Source: Candidatus Limosilactobacillus intestinigallinarum
Lineage (GTDB): Bacteria; Bacillota; Bacilli; Lactobacillales; Lactobacillaceae
DNA length: 47,889 bases
Direction of reading: 5' to 3'
Assembly: GCA_019117285.1 (NCBI GenBank)
Contig: DXAA01000009.1
Span: forward strand, 1 to 47,889
The position numbers and the translations under genes are program-made. Shown one piece after another: positions 25,394 to 32,620 of this stretch. Position 1 is the first letter of the stretch; each line of letters opens with the position of its first letter. The notes below the pieces were generated by a model that worked only from the letters and a program-made list of their open reading frames with translations, did no database searches and had not been told where the DNA came from.

Positions 25394-26005
25394 ATGATGG
25401 AACAGATGACAGCGCGCATGGTTCGCGAACAATTAGCTTTAGCCAAACAGGACGGTTACCTGATCGAGGTCCATAACCTACCGGACGATGACTATTTTAA
25501 CGTTGGCTTCGTGGTGGGAATCGATCCGACCTTTTGCCTGTTGATTAGCATCGACTGGGACGGGAAGATCAACGGCCTGATCGTTATCCGAATCAGCAGC
25601 ATTCAGGCGGTGGTCAAGGGAACCGACTACCTGACGACGGTCTCTGAAAAAACCAAGGTGGCGCATCGCTACCACTACTTTGACGTCTGGCAGGTGCAGA
25701 AGTTCCTCGACGACCATCCGGCCATGACCAGTGGCAACCTGTTGGGGAACGCCCTTAAGGACTCCTACGCGCATCACCTGCCAGTCGTGGTGGGGACGCA
25801 AAAATACAAGGGTAATGACGACTTTGTCGGGAAAATCGTCCAGCTTGACCACATCCAGCTGGTCCTTCACTACTTTAATGAGCACGACCTGTCGTCACTG
25901 TGGGAGTACCGGGTCCTCCTCGCCCAAGTGGACTATCTGCGTTTTCGGGGAACCCAGATGGCTACCAGCCAGCAGATCTTTCAGGATATTTTCCCGGAAG
26001 AATAA
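25394..26005 (+). CDS. Hypothetical protein, 203 aa
   Basis: I do not recognise this family. The soluble acidic protein begins MMEQMTARMVREQLALAKQD. Two similar-looking halves are visible: residues ~20-75 (beta-rich, VGFVVGIDPTFCLLISIDWDG, then RISSIQAVVKG) and ~125-190 (KYKGNDDFVGKIVQLDHIQL to REYR-type VLLAQVDYLRFRG), each reading like a small Sm/SH3-type barrel with a glycine turn. GGGGAAG lies close to tandem ATG codons at 25394/25397. It is 60 bases upstream of rbsR, with no terminator seen between, so co-transcription is possible. Confidence 0.7.
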   Translation: MMEQMTARMVREQLALAKQDGYLIEVHNLPDDDYFNVGFVVGIDPTFCLLISIDWDGKINGLIVIRISSIQAVVKGTDYLTTVSEKTKVAHRYHYFDVWQVQKFLDDHPAMTSGNLLGNALKDSYAHHLPVVVGTQKYKGNDDFVGKIVQLDHIQLVLHYFNEHDLSSLWEYRVLLAQVDYLRFRGTQMATSQQIFQDIFPEE

Positions 26006-26065
26006 TTGCAACGCCTCCCGAATTAATATAAAGTTAAAGTAGTAAACAAAGATGGTGGGGTCAAC

Positions 26066-27088
26066 ATGAGTAAAAAAGTAACAATTCGCGACATTGCCCG
26101 GCTCGCTGGCGTCTCGGTAACGACGGTGTCACAGATTCTGAACGGCAAAGGGGAGCGCTTTAGTAAGAGGACGCAGGATAAGATCTACAAGCTGCGGGAC
26201 GAATATGGCTACGTGCCCGACTTCAATGCTCGCAGCCTGATCCTGCGTCGGTCATCGAGCATGATTGGGGTCCTGGTACCCAATATTTCCAGCCCTTTCT
26301 TTGGGACCTTTGTTGAGGGGGTCCAGCAGGTTGCCCAGCACGAGCGGATGATCCCACTGATCTTCAGTGCCAACCGGGATGCCGAGTTGGAACGGAACTA
26401 CCTCTCCCAGATGCTGGAGCGATCGATTGACGGGTTGATCATCGCTAGTGCGACCATGACCACTGAGACGATCGATAAGCTCATTGGGGCCCGGGACGTT
26501 CCCTACATCCTCTTTGACCAGAACTACGCCCAAGAGGGAACCCGGGTGCTGACCGATGACTACCACGGTGGGGAACTAGCGGCCCAACATTTAGCCGATC
26601 TTGGTCACCGTAAGATTGCGATTCTGGAGCCTAACGAGCTGAGTGAAAACTTCACCCAGCGGCTGACCGGCTTTCTGGATCGGTTGAATAAGAATGGCAT
26701 CCCCCTCGACGTGGATCATTATGTGTTCAAGGCCCCGTTGAGCCGCCAGGGTGGTTATAATATTGCTGAGGCGGTTAGCCAAAGTGACGCTACCGCGGCC
26801 TTTGCCGGCAACGATGACATGGCAATTGGCCTGATGCGGGGACTGAGCGAGCGGGGCGTCAAGGTGCCAGACCAAATTTCTGTGATCGGATATGATAACA
26901 TCTACCTCGATGAGTATGTTTCCCCACAGCTGACGACGATTAGCCAGCCGATCACGGATCTAGGGATTGGGGCCGCCAAGATGTTGTTGAATAAGATTCA
27001 CTCTGACCAGGAGCAAGAACAGATTCAGCGCTTCCCGGTTAAACTGATTCAACGGGAGAGTACGACGAAGGTCCACCAGTCACGATAA
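26066..27088 (+). CDS. rbsR: LacI-family regulator, probable ribose repressor RbsR
   Basis: The 340-residue repressor has an N-terminal LacI helix-turn-helix (VTIRDIARLAGVSVTTVSQILNG, residues 5-27) and hinge (NARSLILRRSSSMIGVLVPN). The periplasmic-binding-protein-like sensor domain contains FDQNYAQEGTRVLTDDYHGG and GYDNIYLDEYVSPQLTTISQP. Assignment to ribose rests on the ribokinase gene 15 bases downstream. GGTGGGG precedes the ATG. No ribose transporter or rbsD is in the window, so uptake must be encoded elsewhere. Confidence 0.88.
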   Translation: MSKKVTIRDIARLAGVSVTTVSQILNGKGERFSKRTQDKIYKLRDEYGYVPDFNARSLILRRSSSMIGVLVPNISSPFFGTFVEGVQQVAQHERMIPLIFSANRDAELERNYLSQMLERSIDGLIIASATMTTETIDKLIGARDVPYILFDQNYAQEGTRVLTDDYHGGELAAQHLADLGHRKIAILEPNELSENFTQRLTGFLDRLNKNGIPLDVDHYVFKAPLSRQGGYNIAEAVSQSDATAAFAGNDDMAIGLMRGLSERGVKVPDQISVIGYDNIYLDEYVSPQLTTISQPITDLGIGAAKMLLNKIHSDQEQEQIQRFPVKLIQRESTTKVHQSR

Positions 27089-27103
27089 AAGGAGCTGTTA
27101 AGA

Positions 27104-28024
27104 ATGAGTAACAAGGTAACGGTTGTTGGAAGTTTGAATGTTGACACAACGCTGCGGATCAAGCGGATGCCGCTGCCGGGCGAGACCCTGGCGGCTGCCG
27201 ACAAGACCAGTGCTGCCGGCGGCAAGGGTGCCAACCAGGCGGTCGCCGCAGCCCGGTCTGGAGCTCAAACGGCCTTTGTTGGCCAGGTCGGGACGGATAA
27301 CGGCGGTGAGATGATGATCAAGGACCTGCAGGACAATGGTATCGATACGACCGGTATTCGGGAAAACGACCAGGTCGGAACCGGCTCAGCGGCCATCCTG
27401 CTGGACGAGGACGGTCAGAACAGCATCCTGGTCTACGGGGGTGCCAACCAGCAGCTGAGTGTTGATGACGTTGCCGCTGCCAAACAGCAGATCGCAGCGG
27501 CGGACTTCGTGATTGCTCAGTTTGAGACGCCTCAGGAAGCGACCCTAAAGGCCTTCCAGATCGCCAAGGAGAATGGGGTCAAGACGATCCTGAACCCAGC
27601 GCCGGCCCACCAGATCGATCCGGCCCTCCTAAAGCTGACTGACCTGATCATTCCAAACGAGACGGAGAGTGCCTCCCTGACCGGAATCATTGTCACCGAT
27701 GAGACCTCGATGTTGATGTCAGCAGCCAAATATGCCCAGATGGGGGTTCGCAACCTGATCATCACGGTCGGGGCCAAGGGGGCCTTCTACTGCACCCAGG
27801 ACGGTTACAACTTCGTGCCGGCCTTCAAGGTCAACGCCGTGGATACCACCGCAGCCGGGGACACCTTTATTGGTTCCCTGTCTTCACAGCTGAAGCCAGA
27901 TATGAGCAATATCGAAAAGGCCTTGGTTTACGCACAGCGGGCTAGCTCCCTGGCGGTTCAAAAGATGGGGGCTCTGCCATCCATCCCGACGCATGATGAG
28001 ATCATCGCCGCCAGTCAGCAGTAA
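27104..28024 (+). CDS. rbsK: Ribokinase
   Basis: The 306-residue PfkB-family kinase phosphorylates D-ribose to ribose-5-phosphate for the pentose phosphate/phosphoketolase route. It has the N-terminal VVGSLNVDTTLRIKRMPLPGE, the first PfkB signature AGGKGANQAVAAARSG, the GAKGAFYC segment, and the catalytic VDTTAAGDTFIGSL with its Asp. AAAGGAG precedes the ATG. It forms an operon with rbsR and ends at a terminator; the usual rbsD and permease genes do not follow. Confidence 0.95.
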   Translation: MSNKVTVVGSLNVDTTLRIKRMPLPGETLAAADKTSAAGGKGANQAVAAARSGAQTAFVGQVGTDNGGEMMIKDLQDNGIDTTGIRENDQVGTGSAAILLDEDGQNSILVYGGANQQLSVDDVAAAKQQIAAADFVIAQFETPQEATLKAFQIAKENGVKTILNPAPAHQIDPALLKLTDLIIPNETESASLTGIIVTDETSMLMSAAKYAQMGVRNLIITVGAKGAFYCTQDGYNFVPAFKVNAVDTTAAGDTFIGSLSSQLKPDMSNIEKALVYAQRASSLAVQKMGALPSIPTHDEIIAASQQ

Positions 28025-28049
28025 TTAAGCGAATTATCTGAATGAATTC

Positions 28050-28083
28050 GGGATCACAGCCGTTTGAGTTGTGATCCCTTTTC
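28050..28083 (+). terminator. Terminator of rbsRK
   Basis: The perfect repeat gggatcaca / tgtgatccc around an 11-base loop is followed by TTTT. It lies 25 bases after the rbsK stop. Confidence 0.85.
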
Positions 28084-28122
28084 AAGTCTAGTAAACTAAA
28101 TGGAAAAAACGAGGTAAGGCAA

Positions 28123-28350
28123 TTGAAAGCAGAATACCTGATTAAAATAGTTCTTCCCACCTTTATCATCTTCGCGGTCCTGGTCTGGTTGACGACTGCC
28201 CACATCATTTCGGGCTGGCTGATGTACCTCCTCTGGGTCCTGGGCTTTGTCTGCGCCAACCTGTGGGTAACCCGGGTGACAGCCAAACGGAGCTACCACC
28301 GGCTGAAGAAGCAGCGGGAGGAGGAAGCCAAGCAGCGTAAAAATGAGTAA
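28123..28350 (+). CDS. Small two-helix membrane protein, 75 aa
   Basis: Two hydrophobic helices (VLPTFIIFAVLVWLTTAHII and WLMYLLWVLGFVCANLWV) are followed by a highly charged tail (KRSYHRLKKQREEEAKQRKNE). The start codon is TTG, chosen because GAGGTAAGG lies just upstream. The last eight bases overlap the start of the CPBP gene (ATGAGTAA), so the two are translationally coupled. I do not recognise the family; the coupling suggests it works with the protease-like neighbour. Confidence 0.75.
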   Translation: MKAEYLIKIVLPTFIIFAVLVWLTTAHIISGWLMYLLWVLGFVCANLWVTRVTAKRSYHRLKKQREEEAKQRKNE

Positions 28351-29014
28351 ACTTACCAATCTTTTCAACCTTTTTTACCGGGCCGGCATCATGCTGATTC
28401 TCTTCTTCTTGATTCAGCTGCCGCCGGTGGCGATCAACATCGCCAATCGTTATCCCAACAACCTCGGCTTAACGCTCCTGTTGTTGGCCATCTTCTTGAT
28501 GATCTTTGCCTTCATCATTGGCTGGGCCCGGCGCCTTTATCGGCAGTATGACCAGTTGGGACAGGGGCACCTGCGGCCGGGATTAGTGGTGGGGGGATAT
28601 CTCACCCTGCTGATCGGGACGATGTTTTTCGGTCAGTTGAACGTGCTGCTCTTTCACCAGACCCAGACCGCCAATAACGCTGCCGTTGCGCAGATGCTCA
28701 ATCATAACCAGCTGGCCACCATTGCCTTTGTCATCTCGGCCTGCACATTGACGCCGGTGGCTGAGGAGCTGATCTTTCGGGGGGTGCTGACCAACCTCTT
28801 TTTTAAGCCGGATTCGTTCTGGCCCAAGGTGGTCTTGTCGGGGGTAGTCTTCTCCTGCGCCCACCTCAGCACCAACGTGGTTAGCTTCTGTACCTACGGC
28901 TTCATGGGGATGGTCCTGGCCTATGTTTACCGTCGCTCCGGTTCCCTGAAGAACTCAATCGCCCTCCACGCCCTTAACAATATCGTGGCGATGGCGATGC
29001 TCCTGAAAATTTAA
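28343..29014 (+). CDS. CPBP-family intramembrane metalloprotease
   Basis: The 223-residue protein of the CAAX protease/bacteriocin-processing (Abi) family has about seven membrane helices. The three family motifs are present: EELIFRG (EExxxR), FSCAHL (FxxxH) and HALNNIV (HxxxN), so it is likely an active membrane glutamic/metal protease. In lactobacilli such proteins often accompany bacteriocin loci as immunity or maturation factors, but no bacteriocin gene is visible here. It is coupled to the small membrane protein upstream. Confidence 0.88.
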   Translation: MSKLTNLFNLFYRAGIMLILFFLIQLPPVAINIANRYPNNLGLTLLLLAIFLMIFAFIIGWARRLYRQYDQLGQGHLRPGLVVGGYLTLLIGTMFFGQLNVLLFHQTQTANNAAVAQMLNHNQLATIAFVISACTLTPVAEELIFRGVLTNLFFKPDSFWPKVVLSGVVFSCAHLSTNVVSFCTYGFMGMVLAYVYRRSGSLKNSIALHALNNIVAMAMLLKI

Positions 29015-29022
29015 AATAGGCC

Positions 29023-29051
29023 TTGTAATCGCTTCCATGAGATGGTATATT
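29023..29051 (+). promoter_or_regulatory. Strong extended -10 promoter for the candidate RNA
   Basis: The -35 box TTGTAA (29023-29028) is 17 bases from the -10 box TATATT (29046-29051), and TG stands at the extended -10 position (29043-29044). The predicted start is near 29058. It lies just after the CPBP stop codon and reads into a region without a convincing gene. Confidence 0.65.
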
Positions 29052-29057
29052 AAAGAC

Positions 29058-29364
29058 GTGGAAGGAAAGAAGAAAAAGAGGACATGATTCGTCATGGCAC
29101 CTCCCACTAGTTCAAAGCGCCGAAGGAAGTTATGGAGTAGGCTAGAAGCAACGTAAGTGTGACCAGAAGCATCGGTTAAAGTTTTGAGTTCGTTTAAGTT
29201 CTGTAATAAGGTCACCAGGGTGCACTTTGGCAGTGGTTATATAAATGCGACTTTGCGGAAGTTTAGAATCAAAGAAAATGGTAATGTAATTAGTTCCAGT
29301 GCAAAGTGGCAAGATTCCTTCCGTGAGTTATTGAAGGACACAGGCAATGCGCCTGTGTCCTTTT
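29058..29364 (+). ncRNA. Candidate structured non-coding RNA, about 305 nt, unassigned
   Basis: Between a strong promoter and an intrinsic terminator lies a segment with nested long-range pairing. GGAAGGAA (29060-29067) can pair with TTCCTTCC (29315-29322), GTGACC (29159-29164) with GGTCAC (29210-29215), and CACTTTG (29223-29229) with CAAAGTG (29302-29308). CATGA-TTCG-TCATG (29083-29096) forms a UUCG-loop hairpin near the 5' end. I find no match in memory to RNase P (no GAGGAAAGTCC), tmRNA or SRP RNA; 6S RNA is usually shorter but not excluded. It may be free or the leader of the downstream YbjQ gene. Confidence 0.5.
29336..29364 (+). terminator. Terminator of the candidate RNA
   Basis: The perfect ten-base repeat ggacacaggc / gcctgtgtcc around a 5-base loop is followed by TTTTCTGTT. 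The YbjQ gene starts 28 bases later behind its own TATAAT (29369-29374, with TG at the extended position). Confidence 0.85.
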
Positions 29365-29391
29365 CTGTTATAATGTTCCTGAGGTGATTAA

Positions 29392-29679
29392 ATGTTTCTA
29401 TCAACGGAAGCCTTTCCCCAGGCCCACCGGATTCTGGGGATCGTCAACGCGACGAGCCACCTAATGTTGCCGAGCGAAGAAATCGACGCCTTTGAATCGA
29501 TGGATCAGCTGTTCAGCGATGTGGAGGCCAAGCTCAAGTCGCGGGCGGAGAGTAAGGGTGCCGATGGGGTGGTGAATGTCCGCTTTACTACGAACGTCGC
29601 CAACGTCCAGGTGGCACCAAAGTTCCTGGTGGTAACTGGTTATGGAACCATGATCCAATTGATCAATAAAAAAAGATGA
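29392..29679 (+). CDS. YbjQ-family (DUF74) protein
   Basis: The 95-residue protein is of the YbjQ/UPF0145 family, which forms pentamers and is described as heavy-metal-binding-like, though no clear function is established. The family core is visible: ILGIVNATSHLM, a helix with LFSDVEAKLKSRAESKGADG, then VVNVRF and the C-terminal VVTGYGTMIQL. GAGGTG precedes the ATG. It is a single gene between the candidate RNA and a terminator shared with the K+ channel gene. Confidence 0.8.
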   Translation: MFLSTEAFPQAHRILGIVNATSHLMLPSEEIDAFESMDQLFSDVEAKLKSRAESKGADGVVNVRFTTNVANVQVAPKFLVVTGYGTMIQLINKKR

Positions 29680-29712
29680 AGTGACGCTGCTGAAAGCATC
29701 ACTTCATCTTTT
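29671..29712. terminator. Shared terminator whose right arm encodes the channel C-terminus
   Basis: A perfect 14-base repeat (aaaagatgaagtga at 29671-29684, tcacttcatctttt at 29699-29712) closes a 14-base loop. It ends ybjQ on the plus strand. On the minus strand its first arm contains the last four codons and stop of the K+ channel gene, so coding and terminator functions overlap. Confidence 0.85.
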
Positions 29713-30427
29713 CTTTTTGGTTGGCCTTGAGTTCCCGGATTTCAGCGGCGAGTTCCCGGTTGGTCTTCTCGACCTGGTCGAGTTTGTCGAGAATCTTTTG
29801 CATTCGGTCATCCGCGTGGTCGTGAATGAAGAGGTTAGTGAGGGAACTGGTCAACATCCCGACAATCCCAATCCCAACGATCATCAGGAAGATTGCGGCA
29901 AGTTTACCGATGAAGGTGTGTGGGGAGATGTCCCCGTAACCGATCGTGGTTGCCGTGGCGATGGCCCACCACAGTGACCGGCCGTAGGGAACGTGTTCAC
30001 TTACCGAATACATCGAGGCGGCAATGACTAGAATGCAGATACTGGTGTAGATGATGTAGATCAAACCGTTGGTGTGGAGGAGGCGATTCAGTTTCCCGGT
30101 TAGTCCGATCAGCCGCAGCAGACGGAAAATTTGGAAGAACCGCGCCAGCCGACCTAGCCGGAAGATGTTGAATGCTGGCGAGACGGGGATGATCGAGAGC
30201 AGGTCAAAAATGTTGTCTTTGAAGAATTTCTTTTTATCCTTGGCGAGTGCCAGCCGACCAAAGTAGTCAATCGTAAAGACGACCAGGAGGACGTTGTTGA
30301 GTAACTCCGGGTAGCCGGTGTTCAGGTTGATGACGCCACCGAAGTCCAAGATAATCAGGAAGATCGAGACAAGGGCGAGGACGGCCATCACAATGTCATA
30401 TAGCTTGGTTTTGTTCAAATTATTCAC
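29699..30427 (-). CDS. Voltage-gated-type potassium channel, six helices
   Basis: The 242-residue channel has S1-S4 in residues ~10-110, including an S4-like helix with regularly spaced Arg (FRLGRLARFFQIFRLLRLIG). The pore loop carries the selectivity filter TATTIGYGD, followed by S6 with GIGIVGMLTSSL. The C-terminus (ILDKLDQVEKTNRELAAEIRELK) should form a tetrameric coiled coil, as in KvLm/NaChBac-type channels. The start codon is GTG and the ribosome site is weak (AAAAG), so expression may be low. It is monocistronic. Confidence 0.9.
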   Translation of the reverse strand: MNNLNKTKLYDIVMAVLALVSIFLIILDFGGVINLNTGYPELLNNVLLVVFTIDYFGRLALAKDKKKFFKDNIFDLLSIIPVSPAFNIFRLGRLARFFQIFRLLRLIGLTGKLNRLLHTNGLIYIIYTSICILVIAASMYSVSEHVPYGRSLWWAIATATTIGYGDISPHTFIGKLAAIFLMIVGIGIVGMLTSSLTNLFIHDHADDRMQKILDKLDQVEKTNRELAAEIRELKANQKEKMK

Positions 30428-30673
30428 GATCTTTTCATTGTTTTTATATCAATTATATCAGATCCGGGTGGGGAACTCGGGGGAAGTTAGTTAAAACAAA
30501 AGGCGTCAGGGTTAGGCGTTTGATTTGCAGAGCATCCCTATACCGTTACGCCTTAAGTTAGTAGTTAATTTATCCGTTGAGAGTTACTAGTTTGGCGAGG
30601 CAACGCTTATAGATCATATGTATTTCAGCACATATTAGCATTCTAAACGTTTAAATATTGATCAATGCTTCAG
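30428..30673. other. AT-rich intergenic region, no gene seen
   Basis: This stretch marks the left edge of the AT-rich accessory region. I see no ORF, tRNA or convincing terminator. A piece at 30638-30652 (ttagcattctaaacg) resembles the left half of CIRCE but has no matching right half. Confidence 0.5.
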
Positions 30674-31045
30674 TTATGCCAAAAATTCAATAGGCTGCAC
30701 CCCTTGCTCTTTACGCTTCGCATTGACGATTTCACGCAATTGAATGGCTACCTGTGGGGCATTCTTGATGTAGGGGAGGGTAACACTTTCCCCAGTGTCA
30801 TAGGTCACGAAGATCCGCCCACCGCTAATCAAATTGACTGTGGATGAGATATTACGCACTCGGTACAGATCAATCATCGTGTGTTGCTGGTTGATCACCC
30901 CATGCTGGTACTCTAACGTGCTGTCATGGAGGTGATATTGAACCATCGCAATCGTGATGGCCACCCAGATGCTTGGAAACCACCCAAGGACCCAACTCCA
31001 CAGCAGTGATGGAACCAGGCCACGCCAGTCCTTCTCAAATGTCAT
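30674..31045 (-). CDS. Membrane protein with PH-like (YdbS/bPH2) domain
   Basis: The 123-residue protein has one hydrophobic N-terminal segment (LLWSWVLGWFPSIWVAITIAMV), then a beta-rich domain: STLEYQHGVINQQHTMIDLYRVRNI. This is the pattern of bacterial PH-like YdbS proteins, where a sequence such as GxxxxxxxxIPLxRIxxV follows the membrane segment. The function is unknown. GGAGG precedes the ATG. It lies 16 bases downstream of the lipoprotein gene on the same strand, so the two form an operon. Confidence 0.7.
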   Translation of the reverse strand: MTFEKDWRGLVPSLLWSWVLGWFPSIWVAITIAMVQYHLHDSTLEYQHGVINQQHTMIDLYRVRNISSTVNLISGGRIFVTYDTGESVTLPYIKNAPQVAIQLREIVNAKRKEQGVQPIEFLA

Positions 31046-31061
31046 AATGGTTGCCTCCGCG

Positions 31062-31574
31062 TTATTGCTGATTAGGATTGGTTACGTTTACTTTGAATTT
31101 AGCGGGCTGCTGAGTTGATACTAATGGTGCAAAATGCAGTTCAACTTCGCCAAGTTTATCAATTCCAAATCCGGTTACTACGTCTGCCTCTTTACCAGCG
31201 GCCACCGAGTCAAGAGTGGTGCCGTTAATAGGGTAGCTTTTTAGCTTAGTGTTGTCCGGACCATAAACCGCTAAATCAGTTCCAATTGGTAAGGCTTGAT
31301 TGGAATTATTCTTAACGTGGTAAGTAACCTTAATAACGTGTTGCGGGTTATCATCAGCGAATTCGTTCCGTTCATCAGTTACTTCTACCGAATTTAGTGT
31401 GTAGGTAATCTGACCAGCCTTTACTGTGTCACCAACTTTATGAAATTCGGCATGCTTTTTAGCACTACTTGAGTGGTTAGTAGAAGTACTCTTATTTGAA
31501 GTCGTTCCACAAGCAGATAGTGACAAAGCAAGTAAGACGGCTGTGCTAGTAATAATGATCTTTGAAGCCTTCAT
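31062..31574 (-). CDS. DUF4352 lipoprotein
   Basis: The 170-residue exported lipoprotein has a signal peptide with lipobox LSLSACG (Cys ~22), a Ser/Thr/Lys-rich spacer, and an Ig-like DUF4352 domain (HKVGDTVKAGQITYTLNSVE to the C-terminus). Such proteins sit on the outer membrane face; their role is not established. The ATG at 31574 has GGAAGGAAAATAATT in front; the longer frame to 31613 has no ribosome site. It leads the two-gene minus-strand operon with the PH-like protein. Confidence 0.85.
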   Translation of the reverse strand: MKASKIIITSTAVLLALSLSACGTTSNKSTSTNHSSSAKKHAEFHKVGDTVKAGQITYTLNSVEVTDERNEFADDNPQHVIKVTYHVKNNSNQALPIGTDLAVYGPDNTKLKSYPINGTTLDSVAAGKEADVVTGFGIDKLGEVELHFAPLVSTQQPAKFKVNVTNPNQQ

Positions 31575-31867
31575 AATTATTTTCCTTCCTGTATATTCGC
31601 CTTCCTTATTCATTGTTAGTAACTTAATTTTACCGTGTCGATCTGTTGCTGGATAGCTTGACTAGACTGAATTAGTAATTGTTTATTCATCTTTAGAATT
31701 ATCTAAAAATAGCTAAGCTAAAATATTCAGGCGGGAGCTAACCGTTAATCATTAGAAACTAGTATTTCGGCAAGGTGTCAGAACAAGATTTAGGAAGTTA
31801 TTGCTGATTAGTACCCGAATAGGTGCATAATAGAACTGTAAGTGTTTAATATTGGGGGGATTTCGGA

Positions 31868-32398
31868 ATGAAAAGGATAGGTCTATTTTGTGTCACCGTC
31901 CTAGCAGGGCTTAGTCTTGCCGGGTGTAGTAATCTGGCGTCATAATCGCACAAGACGACTAGTAGTAGCTCATCTACTAAGGTAGTTAAACACCATAGGA
32001 ACCATAAGAAAGCAGCCCAAGAGAGCAATAAGGCCACCCAGTCCTCGTCTGATAGTAGCAGTCAGGCACCGGCCAATAGTAATGCTACTAGTCAACAGGG
32101 CAATGGCAATCAGCAAGCTACCGCTCAATCTAACGACGGTGGTCAGCAACAAGGTCAGGATAATCAGCAAGGCAGTATTAATAATGCAGATCAAGCACTA
32201 GCTGCTGCTCGTGCTAAGTATGGCGATGGTAACGGCAATTACCACTGGACAATAATGTATGATGCAGACACCGGTCAGCCAGCCCGTAACGCTGATGGTT
32301 CTTATTTCGTTAAAGCTATTGACCCGACTCAAGGGACAATGACGGGTACCGCTCAAAGCGTCAACGTTTACCCAGATGGTTCAATGACTAATAACTAA
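31868..32398 (+). pseudogene. Lipoprotein gene broken by an in-frame TAA
   Basis: Reading from ATG 31868 gives a signal peptide and lipobox (FCVTVLAGLSLAGCSNLAS), then TAA at 31943-31945 (codon 26). The same frame then stays open for 150 codons to TAA 32396-32398, through a Ser/Gln/Asn-rich linker and a C-terminal segment (YGDGNGNYHWTIMYDADTGQ). The coherent lipoprotein architecture across the stop shows a single recent nonsense change, probably CAA to TAA. A GGGGG site precedes the ATG. Readthrough or a sequence error are alternatives. The family of the C-terminal part is not recognised. Confidence 0.75.
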
Positions 32399-32428
32399 AC
32401 ATCAATCGAGGGGATGGGCCTAATAATG

Positions 32429-32620
32429 GTTCGTCCTTTTGCGTTCAAGTGAACTACTCGGCCATCAATGACCGAGCTTCTGGGAACATGGCGTAGTATT
32501 TAGGATATTACACCTGTATTCAGGATACCTAACTTACAGAACGCCACTATCTTACCATGGCTAGTCCCTAGCCAACGGCCTTTAATCCTTGATGCAGAAT
32601 ATTAACTGCCGCATTAATAT
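32429..32620 (-). ncRNA. Candidate omega RNA of copy 2, with a different guide
   Basis: The fold of copy 1 is preserved: outer GGCGT/ACGCC, inner CCTG/CAGG, and the middle stem TTAGG (32500-32504) with CCTAA (32528-32532). In copy 1 that stem is TTGGG/CCCAA, so a G-C pair has become A-U with both sides changed. The putative guide is the 20 bases at 32429-32448 read on the minus strand, unrelated to the guide of copy 1. Ends are approximate. Confidence 0.7.

Noticed and set aside
29184-29387. 67-codon plus frame in the candidate RNA region
   Set aside because: No ribosome site at its start and it runs through a perfect terminator hairpin.
30638-30665. Second CIRCE element
   Set aside because: Only the left half (ttagcattctaaacg) resembles CIRCE; the right arm is absent and no heat-shock gene follows.
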